NCBI GenBank assembly: GCA_016841565.1
Contig: JAENYX010000003.1
Span: forward strand, 78,030-113,570
DNA length: 35,541 nt
Origin: Clostridium thermobutyricum
GTDB taxonomy: Bacteria; Bacillota; Clostridia; Ch29
Reading direction: 5' to 3'
In this document: piece by piece, positions 25,315-33,956 of the stretch
How the letters are laid out: every line of letters starts with the position of its first letter
Numbering within the stretch: position 1 is the first letter of the stretch
Position numbers and translations under genes: made by a program
Notes under the pieces: model-generated
The model's database searches: none
What the model was told of the DNA's origin: nothing
What the model saw: the letters and a program-made list of their open reading frames with translations, nothing else

Positions 25315-25335
25315 AGATCACAGATCACAGATCAC
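25315..25335. repeat. Three-copy 7-bp tandem repeat
   Basis: AGATCAC is repeated exactly three times directly after the DUF1893 stop codon. It looks like simple slippage; no function is apparent. Confidence 0.85.
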
Positions 25336-25337
25336 AG

Positions 25338-25414
25338 TAAGAAAGCATTCGTCATCTGCCCTCCTATTAACTGTGCGAGTAAAACTTGGCTTTAGATGAC
25401 TTTATGCTTTCTTA
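25338..25414. repeat. Imperfect inverted repeat upstream of pglX
   Basis: TAAGAAAGCA (25338-25347) and TGCTTTCTTA (25405-25414) form the outer arms, with GTCATCT (25351-25357) and AGATGAC (25394-25400) inside, and a 36-base centre. It could be a small mobile remnant, a terminator of the ECF/DUF1893 pair, or a control site for the methyltransferase gene. Confidence 0.6.
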
Positions 25415-25448
25415 AAAAGTTTGGTAGAATACCGCAGGGGGAATTGGA

Positions 25449-28400
25449 TTGGAGAAAGACAGGTTAAGGGATTTTGCGCTTAAGGCAAGGACAAGCCTTA
25501 TGGAACAGATAGTTCTTAGGGCAGCCGGTTTGGGCATTACCCGCAACACAGTCCACGCAGACACAAGAACCGTCCCCGTGTCTTTTGATAAGGAGCAGCT
25601 TGACAGGCTTGTTTTCGAGGTGAGGGAAAGAGGCTTTGACCGGGTGGTGGAGGATGCGGCGTGTATATGGTTTAACAGGTTTACCTGCCTCAGATATATG
25701 GAGGTGAACGGTTTTCTTCCAACCGGCGTTATGGTGCTGTCATCACCGGAAAAAACCAATGGGCAGCCTGAGATATTAGAGAAGGCATTAAGCCTTGGTT
25801 GGGAAATAGATAAGCATTTTGTAAGGGAGTGTATTGATACCGGCAGGACCGGAGAGTTGTACAGATACCTTATCCTGTGGCAGTGCAGACAGCTGGCCGG
25901 GATTTTGCCGCAAATCTTTGGGGATTGTCACGGCTACGAGGGACTGCTGCTTCCCGACCGGCTGCTTTGCCAGGGCTCGGTAATAAGAGATATGATTGAA
26001 AGCATTGACCATGAGGCTTTCAGGGATAATGTGCAGGTAACCGGTTGGCTGTACCAATATTTTATATCCAGGAAAAAGGATGAGGTTTATGCAGGCTTAA
26101 GGAAAAACAGGAAAATAACCAAGGATGACATACCGGCGGCCACCCAGCTGTTTACCCCCGGCTGGATAGTCAGGTACATGGTTGAGAACTCACTGGGAAG
26201 GCTGTGGCTGGAGCATCATCCCAACCCGCAGCTCAGGGCAGAGTGGCATTATTACATAGACCAGGCCGGGCAGACCGGTGAGACAAAGGAACAGATGAAG
26301 GCGGCAGCCGCGGCGGCAGCCAAACTGTCTCCCCGGGAGATAAAGGTGCTGGATCCGGCCATGGGAAGCGGACATATGCTGGTATATGCCTTTGACGTGC
26401 TGTACCGGATATATCTCACGGCGGGGTATCCCGAAGGGGACATACCAAAGCTGATTCTGGAGAATAACCTGTACGGTCTGGATATTGACGACAGAGCCGG
26501 GGGACTGGCATGCTTTGCACTGATGATGAAGGCCAGAAGCAGGAACAGTCTTATTTTTGAGAAGGAGATTAAGCTCAATCTGTGCACCATTAAGGAAAGC
26601 AACGGCTTATGCCCCGGAAAAGCGGTCTCGGAGATGGAGCGCGCAGGAGCAGGCTCAGTGCCTGCGGGATTAAGAATGGATATAAGACACCTTATTGATG
26701 CATTTAAAGATGCCGGGGAATACGGATCATTAATTAACCTGCCGGATATGGATTTTGAGGAACTGCGAAAATGGCGGGATAAGGCCGGTTCGGGCAAAGT
26801 ATCGGATCTAATAGAGCAGGCATGCATAATGGCGGGTGATTACCACGTAGTGGTGACCAACCCCCCCTATATGGGAATAAGGGGTATGAATGACCGGCTT
26901 GCCGGTTATCTGAATACCCACTATAAGTATTCCAAATACGATTTGTTTACCGTGTTTATGGAATTGGCAAAAAACAGGACAAAGCCGGGAGGATATTTGT
27001 CTATTATCAATCAGCATTCATGGATGTTCTTGTCAAGCTACAGGAAGTTCAGAGAAAGATTTGTCGGGCAGTGTTGTATCTGCAGTATGCTGCATCTGGG
27101 CTCAAATGCATTTGAAAAGGGTATTGGAACCATTGTTCAGACCACAGCCTTTGTTGCCAGGAAACTGCAGCTTCGAGGTTACCGTTCGGTTTTTATCAGC
27201 CTTCAAAACTATGGCAGTTCAGAAGAAAAGAAGAAAGCTCTTCTAAATATGCTTAACGGATGCGAGCAGGGCATAAAGCATACGTTATGCATATCCGACC
27301 TTGACGGAATCCCCGGCAGGCCTATAGCATACTGGGCGGGTAAAAGTATTGTCAATACATTCATTAATAATAAGAAGCTTGGGGAATTGGCACTTCCAAG
27401 ACAGGGCATGGCCACCTCCGACAATAACAGATTCGTCAGATACTGGTATGAAGTGTCGGACAAGGACATCGGCTATGGACTGGGGAGTACCCATGAGGCG
27501 GCGCAGAGCGGATACAAGTGGTTTCCATACAATAAGGGCGGAGCGTACAGAAAATGGTATGGTAACAACCTGTACGTTGTAAACTGGCAAAACGACGGTC
27601 GGGAGATTAAAAGGCTGGCCGCCAGGCTTTACGGCACCTATACAAGAACAATCAAGAATATAGACTTCTATTTCAAAGAGGCAATAACCTACACATTTAT
27701 ATCCAACCATATGGGAGCAAGGTACTCTCCTCCGGGTGCAATATTTGATGTTGCAGGTTCTTCGGTTTTCCTGGGGGGTGAAGAACTGCTCTTTGTACTT
27801 GCCTTTCTGTGTAGCAAGCTTTCCAAGAGGTTTTTGTATATTCTCAATCCAACCTTTAATATACAGGTGGGCGATATAAAAAATTTACCCCTGCCGGATA
27901 TAGGGAACAGGGCTGTAAGAGACAGGATTGTTTCCCTGTCCCGGGAAAACATCCAAATAGCCAAGGGCGACTGGGACTGCTGCGAGACTTCCCGGGACTT
28001 CATACGTCATCCGTTGCTTGTCCACGCAGGAGGAGCATGTACTATTAAACACGCATACGACAATTGGAAGCGGTATGCCCAGGAGCGGTCCGGCCGTCTC
28101 AAGGCCAATGAAGAGGAACTGAACAAAATATTTATTGATGCCTGTAGACTGGAAGGTGAGCTGACCCCGGAATTACAGGATAAGGATCTAACCATCGGTA
28201 AGGCCGACAGGCCGGGAGATATTAAACGGCTTATTTCCTATGCTGTAGGGTGCATGTTCGGCCGGTATTCTCTGGATGAAGAAGGCCTGGTGTATGCAGG
28301 AGGGGCTTTTGACCCCGGCCGGTATATAAGTTACCCGGTAAAAATGGATAATATAATACCGTTGACCGACCGGAAATACTTCAAGGATAGTATTTTAAGC

Positions 28401-28970
28401 CTCTTTATTGATTTTGTGGAGGTGGCCTTCGGTATTGACAACCTTGAAGAAAACCTGGAATACATTGCCCAAAGCCTGGGCAGGAATCCGGGACAAACAT
28501 CAAGACAGGCCATCGACAGGTATTTTTTGAGAAGCTTCTATAAGGATCATTTGATTATGTATAATAACCGGCCTATATATTGGCTGCTGGATACCGGAAA
28601 AGCAAACGGTTTTAAAGCCCTGGTTTATATGCACCGATTTGATGCTTCCACCCTTTCCATCCTGCAAAAGGACTATCTGCCCAGACTGCATAAAATATAC
28701 AGGGAAGAACTGAGCCGGCAGGAAGGAATAATAGCCCTTGGTAAATGCCGTGCAGAGATCAGAGAGGCCAAAAAAAGAAAAGGGCTTCTGGAGAAACGTA
28801 TTGAGGAATGTATGGTTTATAACAAGGCACTGGCTCAGGCAGCGGTAAAGGGAATAAGCATTGCCCCTGATGATGGAGTTGTGTTAAACTACTCCAAATT
28901 TCAGGGTTTGGGCATTCCGGGAGAAAAACCGGGGGAGTCCCTAAAGGTGGACCTGCTGGCCAGAATCTAA
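25449..28970 (+). CDS. pglX: Solitary PglX-like (BREX-1 type) DNA adenine methyltransferase
   Basis: A 1173-residue DNA methyltransferase of the BREX PglX family by layout. It has a ~230-residue N-terminal region, then ATQLFTPGWIVRYMVENSLG (PglX-like), motif I VLDPAMGSGHML (residues 300-311), motif IV NPPY at 471-474 (followed by MGIRGMNDRL), and a long C-terminal target-recognition and helical region with a coiled coil near 1100-1150. It should methylate adenine N6 in a specific site. The TTG start is supported by AGGGGG about 8 bases upstream. Neighbours are a DUF1893 gene and a carbamate kinase; brxA/B/C, pglZ and brxL are not in the window. No N-terminal nuclease motif was noticed, unlike MmeI-type fusions. 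Confidence 0.85.
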   Translation: MEKDRLRDFALKARTSLMEQIVLRAAGLGITRNTVHADTRTVPVSFDKEQLDRLVFEVRERGFDRVVEDAACIWFNRFTCLRYMEVNGFLPTGVMVLSSPEKTNGQPEILEKALSLGWEIDKHFVRECIDTGRTGELYRYLILWQCRQLAGILPQIFGDCHGYEGLLLPDRLLCQGSVIRDMIESIDHEAFRDNVQVTGWLYQYFISRKKDEVYAGLRKNRKITKDDIPAATQLFTPGWIVRYMVENSLGRLWLEHHPNPQLRAEWHYYIDQAGQTGETKEQMKAAAAAAAKLSPREIKVLDPAMGSGHMLVYAFDVLYRIYLTAGYPEGDIPKLILENNLYGLDIDDRAGGLACFALMMKARSRNSLIFEKEIKLNLCTIKESNGLCPGKAVSEMERAGAGSVPAGLRMDIRHLIDAFKDAGEYGSLINLPDMDFEELRKWRDKAGSGKVSDLIEQACIMAGDYHVVVTNPPYMGIRGMNDRLAGYLNTHYKYSKYDLFTVFMELAKNRTKPGGYLSIINQHSWMFLSSYRKFRERFVGQCCICSMLHLGSNAFEKGIGTIVQTTAFVARKLQLRGYRSVFISLQNYGSSEEKKKALLNMLNGCEQGIKHTLCISDLDGIPGRPIAYWAGKSIVNTFINNKKLGELALPRQGMATSDNNRFVRYWYEVSDKDIGYGLGSTHEAAQSGYKWFPYNKGGAYRKWYGNNLYVVNWQNDGREIKRLAARLYGTYTRTIKNIDFYFKEAITYTFISNHMGARYSPPGAIFDVAGSSVFLGGEELLFVLAFLCSKLSKRFLYILNPTFNIQVGDIKNLPLPDIGNRAVRDRIVSLSRENIQIAKGDWDCCETSRDFIRHPLLVHAGGACTIKHAYDNWKRYAQERSGRLKANEEELNKIFIDACRLEGELTPELQDKDLTIGKADRPGDIKRLISYAVGCMFGRYSLDEEGLVYAGGAFDPGRYISYPVKMDNIIPLTDRKYFKDSILSLFIDFVEVAFGIDNLEENLEYIAQSLGRNPGQTSRQAIDRYFLRSFYKDHLIMYNNRPIYWLLDTGKANGFKALVYMHRFDASTLSILQKDYLPRLHKIYREELSRQEGIIALGKCRAEIREAKKRKGLLEKRIEECMVYNKALAQAAVKGISIAPDDGVVLNYSKFQGLGIPGEKPGESLKVDLLARI

Positions 28971-29059
28971 ATTGCAGCCGGATGAAATGAAATAGACGGC
29001 AGAGTAAGGTCTGTGGTAAAATATGAGAATAGGCTATTTGCAGGGAGGAGATGTAACTG

Positions 29060-30001
29060 GTGAGGAGATTGGTAGTAGCACTTGGAGGTAATGCGCTCCA
29101 GGAGGGAGGTCGGCCGGCAACGGCGGAGGCTCAGCTGGAGGTTGTAAAAGCTACTGCGGTGCATCTGGCAGACCTTGTGGAAAAGGGCTATGAACTTATT
29201 ATAGCCCATGGTAACGGGCCCCAGGTAGGAAGGCTGGTACTCCAGAATGAGGGAGCATCGCATATTACTCCGGCAATGCCCTTTGACGTGTGCGGGGCTA
29301 TGAGTCAGGGTATGATAGGCTACCATATTCAACAGGCTATGGGAGACCAGCTGAGGAAAAGGGGAATTAATACCCCTGTTACAACATTGGTAACCCAGGT
29401 GGTAGTAGACGGTGACGACCCAGGGTTTAAGAATCCCACAAAGCCCATCGGCCCCTTTTACTCTGCCCAGGAGGCCGGAAGAATGGAAAGGGAGAAGGGT
29501 TATACAATGAAAGAGGATGCCGGCAGAGGCTGGAGAAGGGTAGTGGCGTCCCCACGGCCGGTTGAAATAGTTGAGCTTGCTGCGGTAAAAGCCCTGGTAG
29601 AAGCGGGTATTATGGTGATAACCGTAGGAGGTGGAGGTATACCAGTGATAAGAAAAGCCGATGGAAGCCTTGAGGGAACCGCCGCGGTGATAGACAAGGA
29701 TTTTGCCTCCGAGAGGCTTGCTGAAGATATAGACGCCGATGCGCTGCTAATTCTAACAGCAGTGGAAAAGGCCGCCGTAAACTTCGGGAAGCCCAATCAG
29801 AAGGAGCTTGATACGGTAACCGTTCAAGAGGCAGAGAGGTATATAAAGGAAGGCCATTTTGCGGCCGGCTCCATGCTCCCGAAAATAAATGCAGCTGTAG
29901 CTTTTGCCAATTCAAGGCAGGGAAGAAGAGCTATAATATCCTCACTGGAAAAAGCAATAGAAGCGCTGGAGGGCAAAACCGGAACGGTGATACTAAAATA
30001 A
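29060..30001 (+). CDS. arcC: Carbamate kinase
   Basis: Makes ATP from carbamoyl phosphate (or the reverse) in the cytoplasm. The 313-residue length fits. Marks are VVALGGNALQ at the N-terminus, IIAHGNGPQVG, a long KEDAGRGWRRVV segment and VITVGGGGIPV, then AVIDKDFASERLA. The GTG at 29060 follows GGGAGG (29043-29048) by 11 bases; a TGG-TAAAAT extended -10 is near 29010. No arginine deiminase or ornithine transcarbamylase genes are adjacent, so it may serve purine, allantoin or citrulline breakdown elsewhere. A strong terminator follows. Confidence 0.93.
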   Translation: MRRLVVALGGNALQEGGRPATAEAQLEVVKATAVHLADLVEKGYELIIAHGNGPQVGRLVLQNEGASHITPAMPFDVCGAMSQGMIGYHIQQAMGDQLRKRGINTPVTTLVTQVVVDGDDPGFKNPTKPIGPFYSAQEAGRMEREKGYTMKEDAGRGWRRVVASPRPVEIVELAAVKALVEAGIMVITVGGGGIPVIRKADGSLEGTAAVIDKDFASERLAEDIDADALLILTAVEKAAVNFGKPNQKELDTVTVQEAERYIKEGHFAAGSMLPKINAAVAFANSRQGRRAIISSLEKAIEALEGKTGTVILK

Positions 30002-30019
30002 ATAGTATATATTTATACC

Positions 30020-30060
30020 AACCATGTCAGGGGGACAGGCACCCTGGCATGGTTATTTTT
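30020..30060 (+). terminator. Intrinsic terminator after arcC
   Basis: AACCATGTCAGGG (30020-30032) pairs with CCCTGGCATGGTT (30042-30054) with one G-U, loop of 9, then ATTTTT. It starts 19 bases after the stop codon. Confidence 0.85.
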
Positions 30061-30228
30061 GACCATGTTAAATGTTTCTTCCAGTGAAATTAATGTCGAT
30101 ATTTATAGATTATACTTTACAATAACTAAAATAAGTGATATATTTTTAGTTAAATATATGCATGTACTACAATAAGATACACAAACATACTATTGTATAC
30201 AAGTGGCATTTTTGTAAGGCTTTATCAT

Positions 30229-30257
30229 TTGGCTTTTTAATAAAAATTCGCTACAAT
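30229..30257 (+). promoter_or_regulatory. Candidate sigma-A promoter of the Liv operon
   Basis: TTGGCT (30229-30234) and TACAAT (30252-30257) with 17 bases between them. It would start a leader of about 460 bases before the binding protein gene. A second candidate, TTGACA (30369-30374) with TATTAT (30390-30395), has a short 15-base spacer. Confidence 0.5.
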
Positions 30258-30723
30258 GTAAGAATATTATACATAGTATTTTGCCGCTGCCCTTTGAAAA
30301 CCTCATAAGTCAATATCCGGAATATCTGCAGACAAGCATTCCAAGCCGATTATTACTTACTGAGGTTTTTGACAATATAAGCAAATCTATATTATAGCTC
30401 ATAAATTGAACCGTGCAAATCTCTGAGATTGAACTTCATCAATACTTCAGAACACATTTTGCAAGACAACAGAGTCAGCAGAACCGGGGTTTTTAGCGTA
30501 CAACCGTATTTACCCGGCAGCCGTCGACTACATAAACTGCCAGACGTATATTGTAAAAGGTATTGGCACCACTTGCCGGAAGGCAGTCAAGTGTATGGCA
30601 GTGTAGAGTGCAGGCGTCTTACATGTTTTTTAGCATAATCATTTTGGCTATAACCCGACGGTCCAATGATGAAAGCTTTCTGGATCTAGGGATAATAATA
30701 AAAAAACAAAGGAGGTTGATTTG
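30258..30723 (+). other. Long leader of the Liv operon
   Basis: About 465 gene-free bases. AAAACCTCA-TAAGT (30297-30310) is complementary to ACTTA-C-TGAGGTTTT (about 30355-30369), with further imperfect pairing inside (GGAAT with ATTCC), and the right side ends in TTTTT. This could be a terminator or attenuator arm of a folded leader. The rest shows no recognisable riboswitch or T-box; in particular there is no AGGGTGG-type T-box sequence. An open frame at 30429-30638 lacks a ribosome site and family features. Confidence 0.45.
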
Positions 30724-31887
30724 ATGACAAAAAGACTTTGGATCTTGACATTAGCAGTTATACTTATAGCGTCCGGGGTTTTCGGCTGCACTCAGCCCAC
30801 TGAACCGGAGGGTGAAGGACCGGAAGGGTCAGGGGCACCACAGTTTGACGGAGAAATACTGATTGGCGTGATGGTACCTGTAACAGGTTCAGAAGCTACT
30901 TACGGCAAGGATATGGAGAACGCTATAAAAATTGCAGTAGATGAGATAAATGCGGCAGGCGGGTTACTGGGAAAAGAAGTAAAACTGACTTTAGGAGACG
31001 ACGGATGCGACCCACAGATGGGCAGCGCTGCTGCAAGCAAGCTTGTGTCATCTGAAGTGGCGGCTGTGCTCGGGGGATATTGTTCCGGGGCAACCATACC
31101 CACATTGAAGATTTATGGAGATGCCAAAGTACCCTTTGTCATTATAGCTGCCAACTCTACTCAGTTAATAGCAGAGAATCCGGGCTGGAGTTTTATGATT
31201 AACAGCCCAGGTTATCACCAGGCAAATGCTGCTGCCGATTGCTTTGAAGACTTTGGTTCCACTAAGCTGGCCCTTGTCCATCAGGGAGACGGTTTTTCCG
31301 AGGACCTGGCAAACCTGACAAGGCAGGAATGGGAAAAAAGAGGCAATCAGGTTGTGGCCTATGACGTAGTAAACAAGGGAGAACAGGATTTCTCGTCTCT
31401 TGTTACCAAAATAAAATCATCCGGAGCCCAAGGAGTATACTGGACGGCTTATCATGCTGACGGTGCTCTGCTTATCAGACAGTTGCGTCAGGGAGGATTT
31501 ACCGGTGATATAGTTGTGGCCGATGGTTCCAGCTCGGTACAGCTGTTGGAAATTGCAGGACAGGCAGGCGAAGGCGTGTACTGCACATCACCTCCGGTTG
31601 TTGACTTCTTACCGGCAGCCAAAGAATTTATTGCCAAGTATAATGATAAATACGGCCAGCAGCCTGGTCCGTATTCAGGGCTTGCTTATGATGGTGCCCA
31701 TCTTCTGGCAGATGCTATTAAAAGAGCCGGAAGTACCGATTCGGATGCTATCCGTGAGGCACTGGAAACAACCGATGAGTTCCAAACCCTTTCCGGGACA
31801 ATCACCTTTACACCAGAGAAAGTCTTAGAAAAGAGTAACTTTATAATCATAAAAGGTGAAGGTGGCAAATGGGTCCTGGCTGAATAG
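30724..31887 (+). CDS. Liv-type ABC transporter substrate-binding lipoprotein
   Basis: A 387-residue exported, lipid-anchored binding protein of the Peripla_BP_6 (LivJ/LivK) family. The signal ends in the lipobox VFGC, placing the lipidated Cys at about residue 22, followed by an acidic Pro/Gly/Glu-rich linker. Family marks are IGVMVPVTGSEATYGKDMEN, a NAAGGLLGK segment and LGGYCSGATIPTLKIYG. Ligands in this family are branched-chain amino acids, but amides, urea and aromatic compounds are also known. ATG 30724 is 8 bases after AAAGGAGG (30708-30715). It is the first gene of a five-gene transporter operon. Confidence 0.9.
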   Translation: MTKRLWILTLAVILIASGVFGCTQPTEPEGEGPEGSGAPQFDGEILIGVMVPVTGSEATYGKDMENAIKIAVDEINAAGGLLGKEVKLTLGDDGCDPQMGSAAASKLVSSEVAAVLGGYCSGATIPTLKIYGDAKVPFVIIAANSTQLIAENPGWSFMINSPGYHQANAAADCFEDFGSTKLALVHQGDGFSEDLANLTRQEWEKRGNQVVAYDVVNKGEQDFSSLVTKIKSSGAQGVYWTAYHADGALLIRQLRQGGFTGDIVVADGSSSVQLLEIAGQAGEGVYCTSPPVVDFLPAAKEFIAKYNDKYGQQPGPYSGLAYDGAHLLADAIKRAGSTDSDAIREALETTDEFQTLSGTITFTPEKVLEKSNFIIIKGEGGKWVLAE

Positions 31888-31895
31888 ACCTATTG

Positions 31896-31932
31896 GCACA
31901 GGTCAGGGAATAAAAGTTTCCCTGACCTGTGC
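31896..31932 (+). promoter_or_regulatory. Intercistronic stem-loop after the Liv binding protein gene
   Basis: GCACAGGTCAGGGAA (31896-31910) and TTCCCTGACCTGTGC (31918-31932) form a perfect 15-bp stem with a 7-base loop, and no T-run follows. It sits 8 bases after the binding protein stop codon and 30 before livH, the same place as the hairpin in the sugar transporter operon. Confidence 0.75.
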
Positions 31933-31962
31933 ATATACCTTCATAAATGAAAGGGTGAGCTT

Positions 31963-32880
31963 ATGTCTTTTCAAGAAGTTTTCATTCAGCAGCTGTTTAA
32001 CGGCTTGCTTCTGGGGTCTTTTTACGGGCTGGTCGCTCTGGGTTATTCCATGGTTTATGGAATAGTTAAATTATTAAATTTTGCCCATGCAGACATATAT
32101 ATGGTGGGCGGTTTTTGCAGTTTATCTTTATTGGCTTTCTTCGGGGGAACATTCTTTGGTAATGGTTGGTTTGGAATAATAGTTGCTATGTTGATTACTA
32201 TGATAGTTGTCGGTCTTTTGGGTGTAATTATAGAAAAAATCGCCTACAAGCCTTTGCGGGAAGCGCCGCGTCTTTCTCTATTAATTACCGCTCTGGGCGT
32301 TTCAATGATTTTGTACAATTCGGTAATGGTTATTACCGGGGGTGAATATAAGGCCTATAGGACCGGTTTGGGTTATGAGGGTTTTTCCCTTGGCAGTGTG
32401 CATGTTACTTATACCCAGGCCATATTGATAGTTGCGGCGGTTATACTCATGTTTATTCTGCATTTATTTATTACCAGAACCATGTACGGCAAAGCAATGA
32501 GAGCAATCTCAATGGACCGTGACTGCTGCCGTCTTATGGGCGTTAACGTAAATAAAATTATTGCTCTTACTTTTTTTGTTGGTTCGGCACTGGCTGCCTC
32601 TGCAGGAATGATGGCAGGCGTGTATTATGGAAGCCTGCATTTCTTTATGGGTTTTGTAATCGGTATTAAGGCATTTACAGCTGCTGTTATAGGTGGAATC
32701 GGTATAATACCCGGTGCCATGTTGGGCGGACTGTTGCTGGGCCTTTTGGAATCCTTCGGGACACAGATTCCTTTTATCGGTTCAGAATGGAAAGATGTTT
32801 TTTCATTCTCGATACTAATTCTTATACTGATTTTTAAACCAACGGGGCTTTTGGGTAAAAAAGAAAGCGAGAGGATGTAG
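31963..32880 (+). CDS. livH: Liv-type ABC transporter permease LivH
   Basis: A 305-residue polytopic inner-membrane permease. The N-terminus reads LFNGLLLGSFYGLVALGYSM then VYGIVKLLNFAHADIYMVGG, the classic LivH signature. The cytoplasmic coupling loop (TMYGKAMRAISMDRDCCRLM) contacts the LivG/LivF ATPases. GGGTGAG at 31953-31959 is a modest ribosome site. It forms the channel together with LivM, whose gene starts 5 bases after its stop codon. Confidence 0.92.
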   Translation: MSFQEVFIQQLFNGLLLGSFYGLVALGYSMVYGIVKLLNFAHADIYMVGGFCSLSLLAFFGGTFFGNGWFGIIVAMLITMIVVGLLGVIIEKIAYKPLREAPRLSLLITALGVSMILYNSVMVITGGEYKAYRTGLGYEGFSLGSVHVTYTQAILIVAAVILMFILHLFITRTMYGKAMRAISMDRDCCRLMGVNVNKIIALTFFVGSALAASAGMMAGVYYGSLHFFMGFVIGIKAFTAAVIGGIGIIPGAMLGGLLLGLLESFGTQIPFIGSEWKDVFSFSILILILIFKPTGLLGKKESERM

Positions 32881-32885
32881 AGCCT

Positions 32886-33890
32886 ATGAAGGAGAAACAG
32901 ACTGCAGCTGCTCAGACAGCTACAAAACGTGATAACCTTGTTGTGGAACTAATAAATAGGTTATATATAATTTTTGATAATAAAAGAATACGGTATGGTG
33001 TTATGCTTATCACTGCAGCCGTACTATTATATTTGCCTACGATTACAAGCTTGTATTTCATGGAGGTAATGACAAACGTCTGGTTTCATGTAATAGTATG
33101 CCTTGGTCTAAACATAATAGTTGGATTTGCCGGGCTGTTAAGCCTGGGCTATGCAGCTTTTTTTGCAGTTGGAGCCTATACCACCGGGATACTGATTTTG
33201 CATTATGGGGTTAGCTTCTGGCTTACTCTCCCTGTCAGCGTTCTTATGGCAATAATAGCCGGATTGGCAATTGGCGGACCTACCCTGAAGTTGAGGAGCG
33301 ATTATCTGGCCATAGTGACCCTGGGTTTTGGCGAAATAATACGACTGGCGGCCAGAAACCTGAACATAACCGGACGTGCTACCGGATTGGTAGGAATAGA
33401 CAGGCCTGTCCTGTTTGGTATGACTTTGTATAAGATAAACCATTTCTATTATGCATTTTTGATAGTGGCTATTTTGGCAATATTTATCTCATACAGACTG
33501 CAGGATTCAAGACTTGGAAGGGCATGGAAGTGTATAAGGGAGGACGAGGACGCTGCCGAGGCCATGGGCATTAACGTTGTTGCAGTCAGGCTGTTGGCCT
33601 TTATTATCGGTTCTGTGTTCGGAGCTATAGCAGGTTCTTTTATGGCAGTAAAAATGACAGCAATTTCACCCGAATCCTTTTTGTTTACGCAGTCGGTTAT
33701 GATTTTGCTGGCGGTAGTACTCGGGGGAATGGGAAAGATTCCCGGCGTAATACTCGGGGCTTTTGCAGTGGTAATTTTCCCGGAGGTTTTCAGAGGGATT
33801 GGACAGTACAGGATGCTAATCTTTGGCGTACTGTTATTGATTTTGATGATTTACCGTCCCCAGGGGCTGTGGCCTGAGCGTCATACCTGA
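32886..33890 (+). CDS. livM: Liv-type ABC transporter permease LivM
   Basis: A 334-residue permease, partner of LivH. A polar N-terminal stretch of about 35 residues is followed by membrane segments with the family motif VGFAGLLSLGYAAFFAVGAY, a conserved LRSDYLAIVTLGFGEIIRLA segment and the coupling loop LGRAWKCIREDEDAAEAMGI. The end of the gene includes the first part of a 22-bp tandem duplication that carries the stop codon. The ATG at 32886 has only a weak ribosome site (GAGAGG, 12 bases away), but tight spacing to livH suggests coupled translation. Confidence 0.92.
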   Translation: MKEKQTAAAQTATKRDNLVVELINRLYIIFDNKRIRYGVMLITAAVLLYLPTITSLYFMEVMTNVWFHVIVCLGLNIIVGFAGLLSLGYAAFFAVGAYTTGILILHYGVSFWLTLPVSVLMAIIAGLAIGGPTLKLRSDYLAIVTLGFGEIIRLAARNLNITGRATGLVGIDRPVLFGMTLYKINHFYYAFLIVAILAIFISYRLQDSRLGRAWKCIREDEDAAEAMGINVVAVRLLAFIIGSVFGAIAGSFMAVKMTAISPESFLFTQSVMILLAVVLGGMGKIPGVILGAFAVVIFPEVFRGIGQYRMLIFGVLLLILMIYRPQGLWPERHT

Positions 33891-33924
33891 TACTTACCGC
33901 AGTCATACCTGATACTTACCGCAG
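33881..33924. repeat. 22-bp exact tandem duplication at the livM stop
   Basis: TCATACCTGATACTTACCGC plus AG occurs twice in a row (33881-33902 and 33903-33924). The first copy holds the livM stop codon TGA (33888-33890), so the duplication leaves the protein unchanged and only lengthens the gap to livG. Confidence 0.95.
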
Positions 33925-33956
33925 GGAAAAATTTATATCGGACGGGGTGAACTAAG

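Noticed and set aside
30297..30370. Purine riboswitch or T-box in the Liv operon leader
   Set aside because: The purine-aptamer TTTCTACC-type junction and the T-box AGGGTGG sequence are both missing; only general hairpin potential is seen.
30429..30638. 69-codon frame in the Liv leader
   Set aside because: No ribosome site, no family features, and composition unlike the neighbouring genes.
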